Positions 41,077 to 48,551 of a stretch of 64,000 nucleotides of DNA are shown in pieces (within the stretch, counting starts at the first letter, position 1; each line of letters starts with the position of its first letter). This DNA comes from SIG603 sp964370635 (GTDB lineage Bacteria; Bacillota; Clostridia; Oscillospirales; Acutalibacteraceae): assembly GCA_964370635.1 (NCBI GenBank), contig CAYJJU010000012.1, forward strand, positions 1 through 64,000. Reading direction: 5' to 3'. The notes beneath the pieces were generated by a model, which was given only the letters and a program-made list of their open reading frames with translations, was not told the origin of the DNA and made no database searches. Made by a program: the position numbers and the translations under genes.

Positions 41077-41105
41077 TTGCATTTATTTACATCTTAGTGT
41101 ATACT
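41077..41105 (+). promoter_or_regulatory. Promoter of serC-serA
   Basis: TTGCAT (41077-41082) and TATACT (41100-41105) are 17 bases apart, with TG just before the -10. About 45 bases of leader precede the serC start; this is too short for a T-box. Confidence 0.75.
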
Positions 41106-41154
41106 GTTAAAAAATAGTCAAGCTATCAATTTTAATTTTTGGAGGTACAACTTT

Positions 41155-42240
41155 ATGAACAGAGTGTATAATTTTTCAGCAGGGCCATCAATGCTTCCCG
41201 AATGTGTTTTAGAAATAGCAAAAGAACAAATGCTAAACTATGAGCAAAGTGGGCAATCCGTAATGGAAATGTCGCATCGTTCTAAAGTTTATGACGATAT
41301 AATTAAAGGCGCCAAATCGCTACTTTGTGAGCTTATGAATATACCCGACGATTACGAGGTTTTATTCTTACAAGGCGGTGCGTCTTCACAGTTTACCATG
41401 CTCGCACAAAACCTTATGACAAAATCGGGAAAGGCCGATTACATACTAAGCGGTCAATTTTCCACAAAAGCATATGAGGAAGGCTGTCGTTATGGCGACT
41501 GCAAGGCAGTTGCAAGCTCAAAATCAGAAAATTTTTCAATGATACCAAAATGGGACGAAAGCGAGTTTAGGGCCGATGCAGATTATTTTCACATCTGCCT
41601 AAACAACACAATTTTCGGAACAACTTATCATGAGCTTCCTAACACAAACGGCGTACCGCTAATAGCCGACATAAGTTCATGCATTTTAAGCGCTCCAATA
41701 GATGTAAGCAAATTTGGCATGCTTTATGCAGGCGCACAAAAAAACATGGGGCCTGCAGGACTTACCGTTGTAATCATAAGAAAAGATTTAATAGGAGAGC
41801 CTATGGACGGCACTCCAACCATGTTTAGCTACAAGGTGCACAGTAAAAACGACTCAATGTACAACACACCGCCTACCTACTCAATTTACATGAGCAAACT
41901 TGTCCTAGAGTGGATAAAAAACGACATGGGCGGGCTTTCAAAAATGGAGGAGCACAACAAGAAAAAAGCCTCTATTTTATACGACTATCTCGATAATTCT
42001 AAACTATTTAAGGCCTGCGCCGAAAAGGACAGCCGCTCTTTAATGAACGTCACCTTTGTTACAAGCAGTAAAGATTTAGACGATAAATTTGTAAAAGAAG
42101 CCGTGGCAAAAGGCTTTGTCAATCTAAAAGGCCACAGAAGCGTCGGCGGAATGAGGGCATCAATTTACAACGCAATGCCAATAGAAGGCGTTAAAAAACT
42201 AACTGAATTCATGGCCGAGTTTGAAAAGGAGAATGCATAA
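41155..42240 (+). CDS. serC: Phosphoserine aminotransferase
   Basis: SerC transaminates 3-phosphohydroxypyruvate to phosphoserine in serine synthesis, using glutamate and PLP. The 361-residue protein opens with YNFSAGPSMLPECVL, has LFLQGGASSQF near residue 67, ADISSCILS near 173 and the PLP lysine in AGAQKNMGPAG near 197. The C-terminal GHRSVGGMRASIYNAMP is typical. The ribosome site is GGAGG. It overlaps serA by one base (TAATG). Confidence 0.96.
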   Translation: MNRVYNFSAGPSMLPECVLEIAKEQMLNYEQSGQSVMEMSHRSKVYDDIIKGAKSLLCELMNIPDDYEVLFLQGGASSQFTMLAQNLMTKSGKADYILSGQFSTKAYEEGCRYGDCKAVASSKSENFSMIPKWDESEFRADADYFHICLNNTIFGTTYHELPNTNGVPLIADISSCILSAPIDVSKFGMLYAGAQKNMGPAGLTVVIIRKDLIGEPMDGTPTMFSYKVHSKNDSMYNTPPTYSIYMSKLVLEWIKNDMGGLSKMEEHNKKKASILYDYLDNSKLFKACAEKDSRSLMNVTFVTSSKDLDDKFVKEAVAKGFVNLKGHRSVGGMRASIYNAMPIEGVKKLTEFMAEFEKENA

Positions 42241-43406
42241 TGTATAAGATTAATTGTTTAAATAAAATAAGCCCTGTGGGCACAGAGCGTTTCGATGAAA
42301 ATTATGAAATTTTACCCGAAATGGACGAGGCGCAAGGCGTTTTAGTGCGCTCCTCTTCAATGCACGACCTTCCATTTTCTAAAAACCTTTTGGCAATAGC
42401 AAGGGCTGGTGCCGGAGTTAATAATATTCCAATTGACGACTGCTCGTCTAAAGGCATAGTCGTCTTTAACACACCGGGTGCCAACGCAAACGCCGTAAAA
42501 GAGCTAGTTCTCGCCTCTTTATTTTTGACTTCAAGAAAAATTGTAGAGTCTACACAGTGGATTAAAACATTAAAAGGCAAGGGAGCCGAGGTTCCAAAAC
42601 TTGTGGAAAAAGGCAAGAGCGACTTTGCAGGTCCTGAGGTTTTAGGCAAAAAACTTGGCGTAATAGGCCTTGGTGCAATAGGAATTTTAGTTGCAAACTC
42701 CGCACAAGAGCTTGGAATGGAAGTGTACGGCCACGACCCATTTTTATCCGTTAAATCCGCATGGGGACTTTCAAACCAAATAAAAAGGGCAAAAAGCATA
42801 GAAGATATTTTTAAAAACTGCGACTACATAACAATTCACGTCCCACTTGTGCCCGACACAAGAGATTTAATCAGCGAAAAAAGCATAGCGCAAATGAAAG
42901 ACGGTGCAAGAATACTAAACTTCTCAAGGGGCGAGCTTGTAAATTCAGCAGACATGATAAAGGCGCTTGAAAGCGGAAAAATTTCCTCTTACGCGACAGA
43001 TTTCCCGACCGATGAGTTAATCGGAGTAGCGGGTGTGCTTGCAATACCTCATTTAGGCGCATCGACGCCTGAGTCCGAGGATAACTGCGCCGTGATGGCA
43101 GTAGACCAAATAAAGGATTATTTAGAAAACGGCAACATAAAAAATTCGGTAAATCTACCGTCTTTGTCCATGCCGGAGTCTGATTGCAACAGGGTCTGCA
43201 TAATACATAAAAACATGCCAAACACCATAGCGACATTCACCTCCGCCTGTGGCAGCTGCGGTGCAAATATCGAAAACATGACAAGTAAATCAAAGGGCGA
43301 GATCGCCTACACAGTTTTAGACATAGACGGCACATTGAGTGATGAATGCATTGAAAATCTAAAGCAAAACGACGCTATAATAAGGATTAGAGTTATAAAT
43401 AGTTGA
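42240..43406 (+). CDS. serA: D-3-phosphoglycerate dehydrogenase
   Basis: SerA oxidises 3-phosphoglycerate with NAD, the first step of serine synthesis. The 388-residue protein has substrate-binding ARAGAGVNNIP near residue 52, NAD-binding GLGAIGILVANSAQELG near 141, catalytic region NFSRGELVN near 222, and HLGASTPESE near 270. A C-terminal ACT domain (about 315-388, from RVCIIHKNMPNTIA) suggests feedback control by serine. It is translationally coupled to serC. Confidence 0.95.
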   Translation: MYKINCLNKISPVGTERFDENYEILPEMDEAQGVLVRSSSMHDLPFSKNLLAIARAGAGVNNIPIDDCSSKGIVVFNTPGANANAVKELVLASLFLTSRKIVESTQWIKTLKGKGAEVPKLVEKGKSDFAGPEVLGKKLGVIGLGAIGILVANSAQELGMEVYGHDPFLSVKSAWGLSNQIKRAKSIEDIFKNCDYITIHVPLVPDTRDLISEKSIAQMKDGARILNFSRGELVNSADMIKALESGKISSYATDFPTDELIGVAGVLAIPHLGASTPESEDNCAVMAVDQIKDYLENGNIKNSVNLPSLSMPESDCNRVCIIHKNMPNTIATFTSACGSCGANIENMTSKSKGEIAYTVLDIDGTLSDECIENLKQNDAIIRIRVINS

Positions 43407-43437
43407 GAGTTATTAATTGAGAATTATTTTAATTTTT

Positions 43438-43507
43438 TGAAAGGATTTCTCCATTTGTTTCGTATTAGTAGTGAAAGGTTTAAAACCTTAAAAAACAAAT
43501 GGAGGAA
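43438..43507 (+). promoter_or_regulatory. ECF-type promoter and ribosome-site-masking hairpin
   Basis: TGAAAGG (43438-43444) and CGTATT (43461-43466) are 16 bases apart, the layout of ECF sigma promoters. A 15-base arm (43446-43460, containing CTCCATTTGTTT) is complementary to 43493-43507 (AAACAAATGGAG plus three bases), which includes the ribosome site GGAGG of the next gene. A smaller palindrome, AAGGTTT-A-AAACCTT (43475-43489), is nested inside. The left arm overlaps the promoter spacer, so only read-through RNA from serA would contain both arms. Confidence 0.65.
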
Positions 43508-43513
43508 TTTTTC

Positions 43514-43894
43514 ATGAAAAAAATTATTACTTTAGCACTAACAGCGGTGTTTGTCCTCTCCCTCGGCGCAACATCGGCGTTTGCAATGGGTAGGGGTCAA
43601 GGTGCAAATTCTAAAGACAGAGATGGCATTCCAAACTACCTGGGAACTGACAGCGGAATAAACTTTGAAGACACAGACGGCGACGGCGTTTGCGATAACC
43701 TAGGAACTAACACAGGCGCAAACTTTGAAGACACAGACGGCGACGGTGTTTGCGACAACCTAGGAACTAACACAGGCGCAAACTTCGAAGACACAGACAG
43801 CGACGGCGTTTGTGACAACCTAGACAGCGCCGCTGCACAACAAGGCAATCAAGGTAGAGGTAATCAAGGTAAGGGCAACGGCAGAAATAGATAA
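43514..43894 (+). CDS. Secreted thrombospondin-type-3-repeat protein
   Basis: A 126-residue exported protein. A Sec signal peptide (MKKIITLALTAVFVLSLGAT, cleavage probably after SAFA near residue 24) is followed by four related segments. The last three are near-identical 20-residue units carrying the calcium-binding pattern DTDGDGVCDN, each with a single Cys. The tail is Gln/Gly/Asn-rich (QGNQGRGNQGKGNGRNR). It should bind Ca2+ outside the cell. It is the first gene of the ECF sigma operon and starts at 43514 behind GGAGG. The operon context suggests it is a target or signal of the sigma factor (inference). Confidence 0.85.
   Translation: MKKIITLALTAVFVLSLGATSAFAMGRGQGANSKDRDGIPNYLGTDSGINFEDTDGDGVCDNLGTNTGANFEDTDGDGVCDNLGTNTGANFEDTDSDGVCDNLDSAAAQQGNQGRGNQGKGNGRNR
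43661..43829 (+). repeat. 60-base coding tandem repeat
   Basis: Units begin at 43661, 43721 and 43781, each starting AACTTTGAAGACACAG or one base different, and encode the 20-residue calcium-binding repeat. DNA identity is very high, so the array is recent or kept homogeneous by conversion. Confidence 0.9.
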
Positions 43895-43906
43895 ACGAGG
43901 ACTTTT

Positions 43907-44395
43907 ATGAAAAGCGAGCAGGATTTAAACTTAGCTATAGAAAATTATGCAGATACGGTAAAACGCATCTGCATGATTTATCTTAAAAACACGGCCGATA
44001 CAGAAGACATTTTTCAAAATGTCTTCTTAAAGTATTATAAAAATTCTGCTCAATTTAAAAGCGAAGAACATAAAAAGTCTTGGATAATACGAGTTACAAT
44101 AAACGAATGTAAAGATTTGCTAAGAAATTTTTTCAGAAAAAACACCGTCAGTGTAGACGAATTATCAAATATGACGGCACAGGACGATTTAAGCGAAAAT
44201 TCACATGTCCGTCTGGCTGTGCTAAAGCTTCCCGAAAAATATAAAATACCAATTTATTTGCATTATTTTGAAGGTTACACGGCAGTAGAGATAGGAAAAA
44301 TCCTAAATAAAAACATAAATACAGTATATACTTTTCTTTCCCGTGGCAGACAGGCACTTAAGCTTACTTTAGGAGGTAATGAGCATGAATGGTAA
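43907..44395 (+). CDS. ECF-type RNA polymerase sigma factor
   Basis: A 162-residue sigma-70-family protein with only regions 2 and 4. Region 2 covers about residues 8-75 (YADTVKRICMIYLKN, DTEDIFQNVFLKYYKN). Region 4 covers about 103-155 (LPEKYKIPIYLHYFEGYTAVE, then NKNINTVYTFLSRGRQALK). It should direct polymerase to promoters such as that at 43438-43466. Its stop overlaps the start of the anti-sigma gene, so the two are translationally coupled. Confidence 0.93.
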   Translation: MKSEQDLNLAIENYADTVKRICMIYLKNTADTEDIFQNVFLKYYKNSAQFKSEEHKKSWIIRVTINECKDLLRNFFRKNTVSVDELSNMTAQDDLSENSHVRLAVLKLPEKYKIPIYLHYFEGYTAVEIGKILNKNINTVYTFLSRGRQALKLTLGGNEHEW

Positions 44396-45155
44396 AATAA
44401 AAGTTGCTTTTTCAGAAATTCATGCCGATGAAAACCTAAAAAAGCAAAGCTTTAAAAATATAATAGAAAAAACTAGACAAAAACGCAAAATACCCACAAT
44501 TTATAAGTTAATACCTATGGGTGCGATAGCATCGCTTCTTTTAATTTTCGGACATTTTTACTTTGCTCCCGTGTCTTTCATAAGCATAGACGTAAACCCC
44601 TCTATAGAACTATCAATAAACACTTTCGACAGAGTGATTTTGGCTACAGCAAGCAACGGCGACGCACAAAAAATTCTTGAAACCGTGAATTTAAATAATT
44701 TACACTACATTGATGCCTTGGAAACACTTGACACTTCAGAAAGTTTTAATGATTTTTCAGGTGAATACACCGAGATAACCGTTATTTCAGAAAACAGTGA
44801 AAAAATTATCACAGACATTGAAGGGTGCGACTTTGGCGGCCAAAACATTGCTGTTCACTCGGCTAACATAACGCTAAAAGAGGAAGCCGCCGAAAGTGGG
44901 CTGTCTTTTGGAAAATATCGTGCATATTTAGAGCTTTTGGAGATTAATCCAAGTATAGAAATACAAGATATCGAAAACTTCTCCATGAGCGAATTAAGGG
45001 ATTTGATTGAAAGCGGCGGCATAGTAGAAAAAGACAGCGAAGACGCACAAAACGGAAACGGCCAAGGAAACTCGAGCGGAAATGGAAACGGCCAAGGGAA
45101 CTCAAGTGGAAATGGAAACGGCCAAGGAAATTCAAAAGGCAAAAACAATGATTAG
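44385..45155 (+). CDS. RsgI-like membrane anti-sigma factor
   Basis: A 256-residue protein. The N-terminal 48 residues are cytoplasmic and should bind the sigma factor. One transmembrane helix (about 47-68) follows, then an external domain opening with FISIDVNPSIELSINTFDRV, the hallmark of RsgI-type anti-sigma factors, and a C-terminal Gly/Asn/Gln tail of three 10-residue repeats. The ATG at 44385 has AGGAGG eight bases upstream; an ATG at 44379 sits too close. RsgI proteins normally pair with SigI, so pairing with an ECF-type sigma factor is noteworthy. Confidence 0.85.
   Translation: MNGKIKVAFSEIHADENLKKQSFKNIIEKTRQKRKIPTIYKLIPMGAIASLLLIFGHFYFAPVSFISIDVNPSIELSINTFDRVILATASNGDAQKILETVNLNNLHYIDALETLDTSESFNDFSGEYTEITVISENSEKIITDIEGCDFGGQNIAVHSANITLKEEAAESGLSFGKYRAYLELLEINPSIEIQDIENFSMSELRDLIESGGIVEKDSEDAQNGNGQGNSSGNGNGQGNSSGNGNGQGNSKGKNND
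45051..45140 (+). repeat. 30-base coding tandem repeat
   Basis: Three units with the core AATGGAAACGGCCAAGG encode NGNGQGNSSG-type repeats at the end of the anti-sigma factor. Confidence 0.88.
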
Positions 45156-45164
45156 CGCATAAAA

Positions 45165-45270
45165 TAAAACCGGTGGACGCCTCTACGATAAAATAAAAAT
45201 TTTCTCAATATACCATCAAAAAATGCTTGCATTTTTCACCACACTTATTCACTATTATCTATTACTTATT
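45165..45270 (+). repeat. Composite palindromic element before the glycosyltransferase terminator
   Basis: GGTGGACGCC..CTACG is followed by the palindromic part AAAAATGCTTGCATTTTTCA with CACCACA, then TTATTCACTATTATCTATTACTTATT with a loose period of seven. Confidence 0.6.
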
Positions 45271-45274
45271 ACTT

Positions 45275-45305
45275 AAAAAAAGGAGGTCATCGACCTCCCT
45301 TTTTT
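45275..45305. terminator. Bidirectional terminator
   Basis: AAAAAAAGGAGGTC-atc-GACCTCC-TTTTTT lies between the convergent anti-sigma and glycosyltransferase genes, with A- and T-tracts on both sides. Confidence 0.88.
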
Positions 45306-45312
45306 CCCTATC

Positions 45313-48300
45313 TTATAAAAACGTCCACGTAGAAAACCATTCTAGCCCGTTTGCGTACTCGCCTGTTGTGGGGGCTCCTGAAATTACAGGGTAAAACCCT
45401 ATGAACATTATAAATGCTAATGCGCAAAGAAAAATTATTCCATACTGTGAAAGGTCTAGGCTTCGTGTGGCACTTAAATTGAAGCGTTTTTTGTTTTCCA
45501 GTTTGCTAAACAGATATACTACCGCAGTTACTATAAAGGGTATTGCCGTAAAATAGTGGTAAACAAAAGTTTCTCTTGGAATTAAAACCCATGGCAAATA
45601 CACCGAGAGGAAGCCTATAACTATAAAGTTTAGCGCCTCGCTTTTTCTTATAACTTTCCTATAAATTGCAAATATCACCGCGGCAAGTCCGCTCCACCAT
45701 ACGACAGGATTTCCAAGTGCGGATATGGTAGAATACAGCCCCGTCCCCTCAAAATTATATGACACAAAATACCAAATATTTCGAATACTCATGGGCCACT
45801 CGTAATACGGAGAGGCAAATGGGTGGCTTGACACAAGCCCTGAATGGTAGTTGAACATATGTGTTTGCGCACGTGTAAACACGCCAAAAATGTCCGATTG
45901 ATTGTAGCTTATCAAATACACGGGAATAAAGCTTAAAAAATATATCCAAAACGGAATTACAACAAAAAATCCCACACAGCAAAGGCATATAGAAAGGCCT
46001 TTGCTTTTTGCATTTTTAAACTCCTCTTCCTGTGACCTTGCCCCAAGTAAGGTGTTTATAATTTTTATAAAGAACAGCACCGCAAGCCCTACCGCCGCAT
46101 AGGCGCAAGTCCATTTTGAGGCTATGCCAAGCCCCATAAAAATTCCGCTGAGTAAAAGTGGTAAAAATAAGGATTTAAACGAGCTGTTTAATATGTCCTT
46201 TTGGCAAAATACTATCATTGCCGCATACATGAGCAGTATAAAAAACACCGAATACGTGTCTATTGTCGCTATTCTTGTCTGCGTAAAATGCATAAAGTCA
46301 AAGGCAAATAAGAACACGCCCCCACCGCAAAGCAGTGGACTTTTGAAAAATCTTCTCAGTATAAAATAAAGCACAGGCAGCATAAGCACTCCAAAAAGTG
46401 CGCCTGCAAATCGCCAACCAAAAGGATTCATGCCAAATATTGTTATAAAAAACGATATTATAAGCTTGCCAAGTGGCGGGTGGGTGTTTTCATAAGGCTC
46501 TATGCCGTTTAAATATTCATAGGCGGTCCTCACGTGATATATTTCATCAAAATAAGTAGAATTTTTATATCCCGGATACACAGGCACGCTCTCGCCCTCG
46601 TCTATAAGCGCCTCGCCCTCACCCGATATCAAGCTGCTTTCAAGCCTTTGCCCTGTAGTTTGATTTACAAATGCTATTTCATTTAAAATAGAATTATCAT
46701 CAAGTGCGACTATCTTTATGTACTGTGGAGAATTTTGCACATCGAAAGAAAGCCACTGGTAAACAAATGAAAAACTCTCGTTTGCAAGGTTTCTGTACTC
46801 GGTAAAATTCACGCCGTCGCTTGACGTGTAAACCGTGAAATTAGAGGCAACACGACTGCTGTTATTCTCCCCTTTTGCTATGCCCACAAGATAATTTATG
46901 TGCGTGTACTCGCCCTGCGTCTTGATAATCACCTCGTCTGCGCTCGAGGGTAACCACGAAGTATTCGCCGTCGTCGTGTCTCCTAAATTCCAAAACGCAA
47001 AAATGCTGTAAAATGCCGTTATTAACGAAATGACAATTATGTCCCTCTTATTAATTTTTCTGCTAAAGTTTTGCACTTTTTCTTCCTTGTAAAAGACCGT
47101 CTTAAGCCCCTCTTTTATGGCACTTAAAGGCTTTGGAACATTCACTTTATCCACCCCCTTTGGCAGTTTCATGTAAGTATAAAAAAGATACATCATGTAT
47201 ATATAGCTTAAAACGAAAATTGCCGATAAAATTAAGATATACCATGAATTTCCCGGCGGAAAATATCCGGGGGTAATCATGACAAAATACACATTTACCG
47301 AATGCGCTATGGTAAACAGGGAAAAGCAGTACATAAATCGCCTGTCTTTTGTCAAAACATAGACTATAAGCAAAAATAAAAGCGTCGGAAAAAAATATCT
47401 CTCATGCATTTTAATTGCAAAAATGTACATGGTTGAAGTGATTATTGCGGCCGCCCCGTAAAGTCTTATCGTGCTTTTGCACTTAAACATAAATATTCCG
47501 CTTAAAATGCAGACCAAAACAGGTGCGCTCCAATTTAAAATAAAGGTAAAAATCTCATTTGTAGGAAGCGGAGTCCAGTTTAAACCGAGCAGTGCCCAGA
47601 AGTTATAGGCGTTGACGCTCATATAAGGATAAGACGCCATGGTCGTTGCGTATTTTTCAATTAGCCAAAAATAATTAAAGTTGTTGATAAATGGCGTCGA
47701 TAGTAGTATAATGATACAAAAGAAAGAAGCAAGACCTATAAAAAGGCCTTTAAACGACTTTTTATATATGACGTAAAAAGCAAATACGGGCGCAAACATC
47801 AGCATTTGTGGCTTGCAAAGACTGCAAACTCCGTAAACAAGTCCCGCAAAAAGATATTTATCTTTTTTAAGAAAATATATGCTAATAAGCACTAAAAGTG
47901 TGCAAAAAGAATCAATTTGCCCCCACACTGCGCTGTTTAAAATTACGGCAGGACAAAATAAATAGGCTCCACTTGCAAAAATTCCAAAATTTATTCCCCA
48001 TCTCTTAGCCGCCATTTTGTATACAATAAACGCAGTTATAAGGTCTGTCAAAATTGACGGAAGCTTAAGTATCATGGTATACATGGGGTCTATAAATTCA
48101 AGGCCAAAAAATGTTTTTACATGGTCTAAAAACGATAAAACATAGAGATATCCCGGAGGATAATCCAAAAAGTCGGTTTCGTTATAAACGTTTTGATAGC
48201 CTGCAGAGTTTGTAAGGCTTGCCCAAGATTTAAACGTGCCTATGTCTGTAGAAAAACCCTCTATCGCATATGCAAAAACCAGCCTTATTATAAGCGCCGT

Positions 48301-48447
48301 GAAAAAAATCGAGGAAAGCACTATTGCCGTGTATTGAAATTTTGAAAATCCAATTTCTGCGCCGTAAGACGGTTTTGCAAATTTTGCAGAGTAATATAGT
48401 ATAGGTACACAAAAAAGTATACTAATTATTGTAGTAAACGCCAGCAT
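45313..48447 (-). CDS. Two-part GT-C membrane glycosyltransferase (PMT/GT39-like C-terminus)
   Basis: A 1044-residue polytopic protein. The first half (about 1-445) has ten or more membrane segments and resembles GT-C mannosyltransferases (FKSWASL, DYPPGYLYVL). An extracytoplasmic, discoidin-like region (about 495-620: VYTSSDGVNFTEYRN, SPQYIKIVALDDNSI) follows. The C-terminal half opens with YFDEIYHVRTAYEYLNG and ENTHPPLGKL, typical of GT39 protein-O-mannosyltransferases. It should transfer sugars from a lipid-phosphate donor outside the membrane. Two GT-C halves in one chain suggest a gene fusion. Ribosome site AGGAGG. Confidence 0.85.
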   Translation of the reverse strand: MLAFTTIISILFCVPILYYSAKFAKPSYGAEIGFSKFQYTAIVLSSIFFTALIIRLVFAYAIEGFSTDIGTFKSWASLTNSAGYQNVYNETDFLDYPPGYLYVLSFLDHVKTFFGLEFIDPMYTMILKLPSILTDLITAFIVYKMAAKRWGINFGIFASGAYLFCPAVILNSAVWGQIDSFCTLLVLISIYFLKKDKYLFAGLVYGVCSLCKPQMLMFAPVFAFYVIYKKSFKGLFIGLASFFCIIILLSTPFINNFNYFWLIEKYATTMASYPYMSVNAYNFWALLGLNWTPLPTNEIFTFILNWSAPVLVCILSGIFMFKCKSTIRLYGAAAIITSTMYIFAIKMHERYFFPTLLFLLIVYVLTKDRRFMYCFSLFTIAHSVNVYFVMITPGYFPPGNSWYILILSAIFVLSYIYMMYLFYTYMKLPKGVDKVNVPKPLSAIKEGLKTVFYKEEKVQNFSRKINKRDIIVISLITAFYSIFAFWNLGDTTTANTSWLPSSADEVIIKTQGEYTHINYLVGIAKGENNSSRVASNFTVYTSSDGVNFTEYRNLANESFSFVYQWLSFDVQNSPQYIKIVALDDNSILNEIAFVNQTTGQRLESSLISGEGEALIDEGESVPVYPGYKNSTYFDEIYHVRTAYEYLNGIEPYENTHPPLGKLIISFFITIFGMNPFGWRFAGALFGVLMLPVLYFILRRFFKSPLLCGGGVFLFAFDFMHFTQTRIATIDTYSVFFILLMYAAMIVFCQKDILNSSFKSLFLPLLLSGIFMGLGIASKWTCAYAAVGLAVLFFIKIINTLLGARSQEEEFKNAKSKGLSICLCCVGFFVVIPFWIYFLSFIPVYLISYNQSDIFGVFTRAQTHMFNYHSGLVSSHPFASPYYEWPMSIRNIWYFVSYNFEGTGLYSTISALGNPVVWWSGLAAVIFAIYRKVIRKSEALNFIVIGFLSVYLPWVLIPRETFVYHYFTAIPFIVTAVVYLFSKLENKKRFNLSATRSLDLSQYGIIFLCALAFIMFIGFYPVISGAPTTGEYANGLEWFSTWTFL

Positions 48448-48551
48448 ACAACCTCCTAAAAAATTAAAGTAGATATATCATTTTACTTTATTTTTATAAA
48501 TTTTTCAAGCAAAAACATAAAGAATATAAAATTAATGAAAGGGGTATCATC

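Noticed and set aside
40925..41154. T-box or serine riboswitch ahead of serC-serA
   Set aside because: The mapped-type promoter leaves a leader of about 45 bases, and no T-box sequence or terminator is present.
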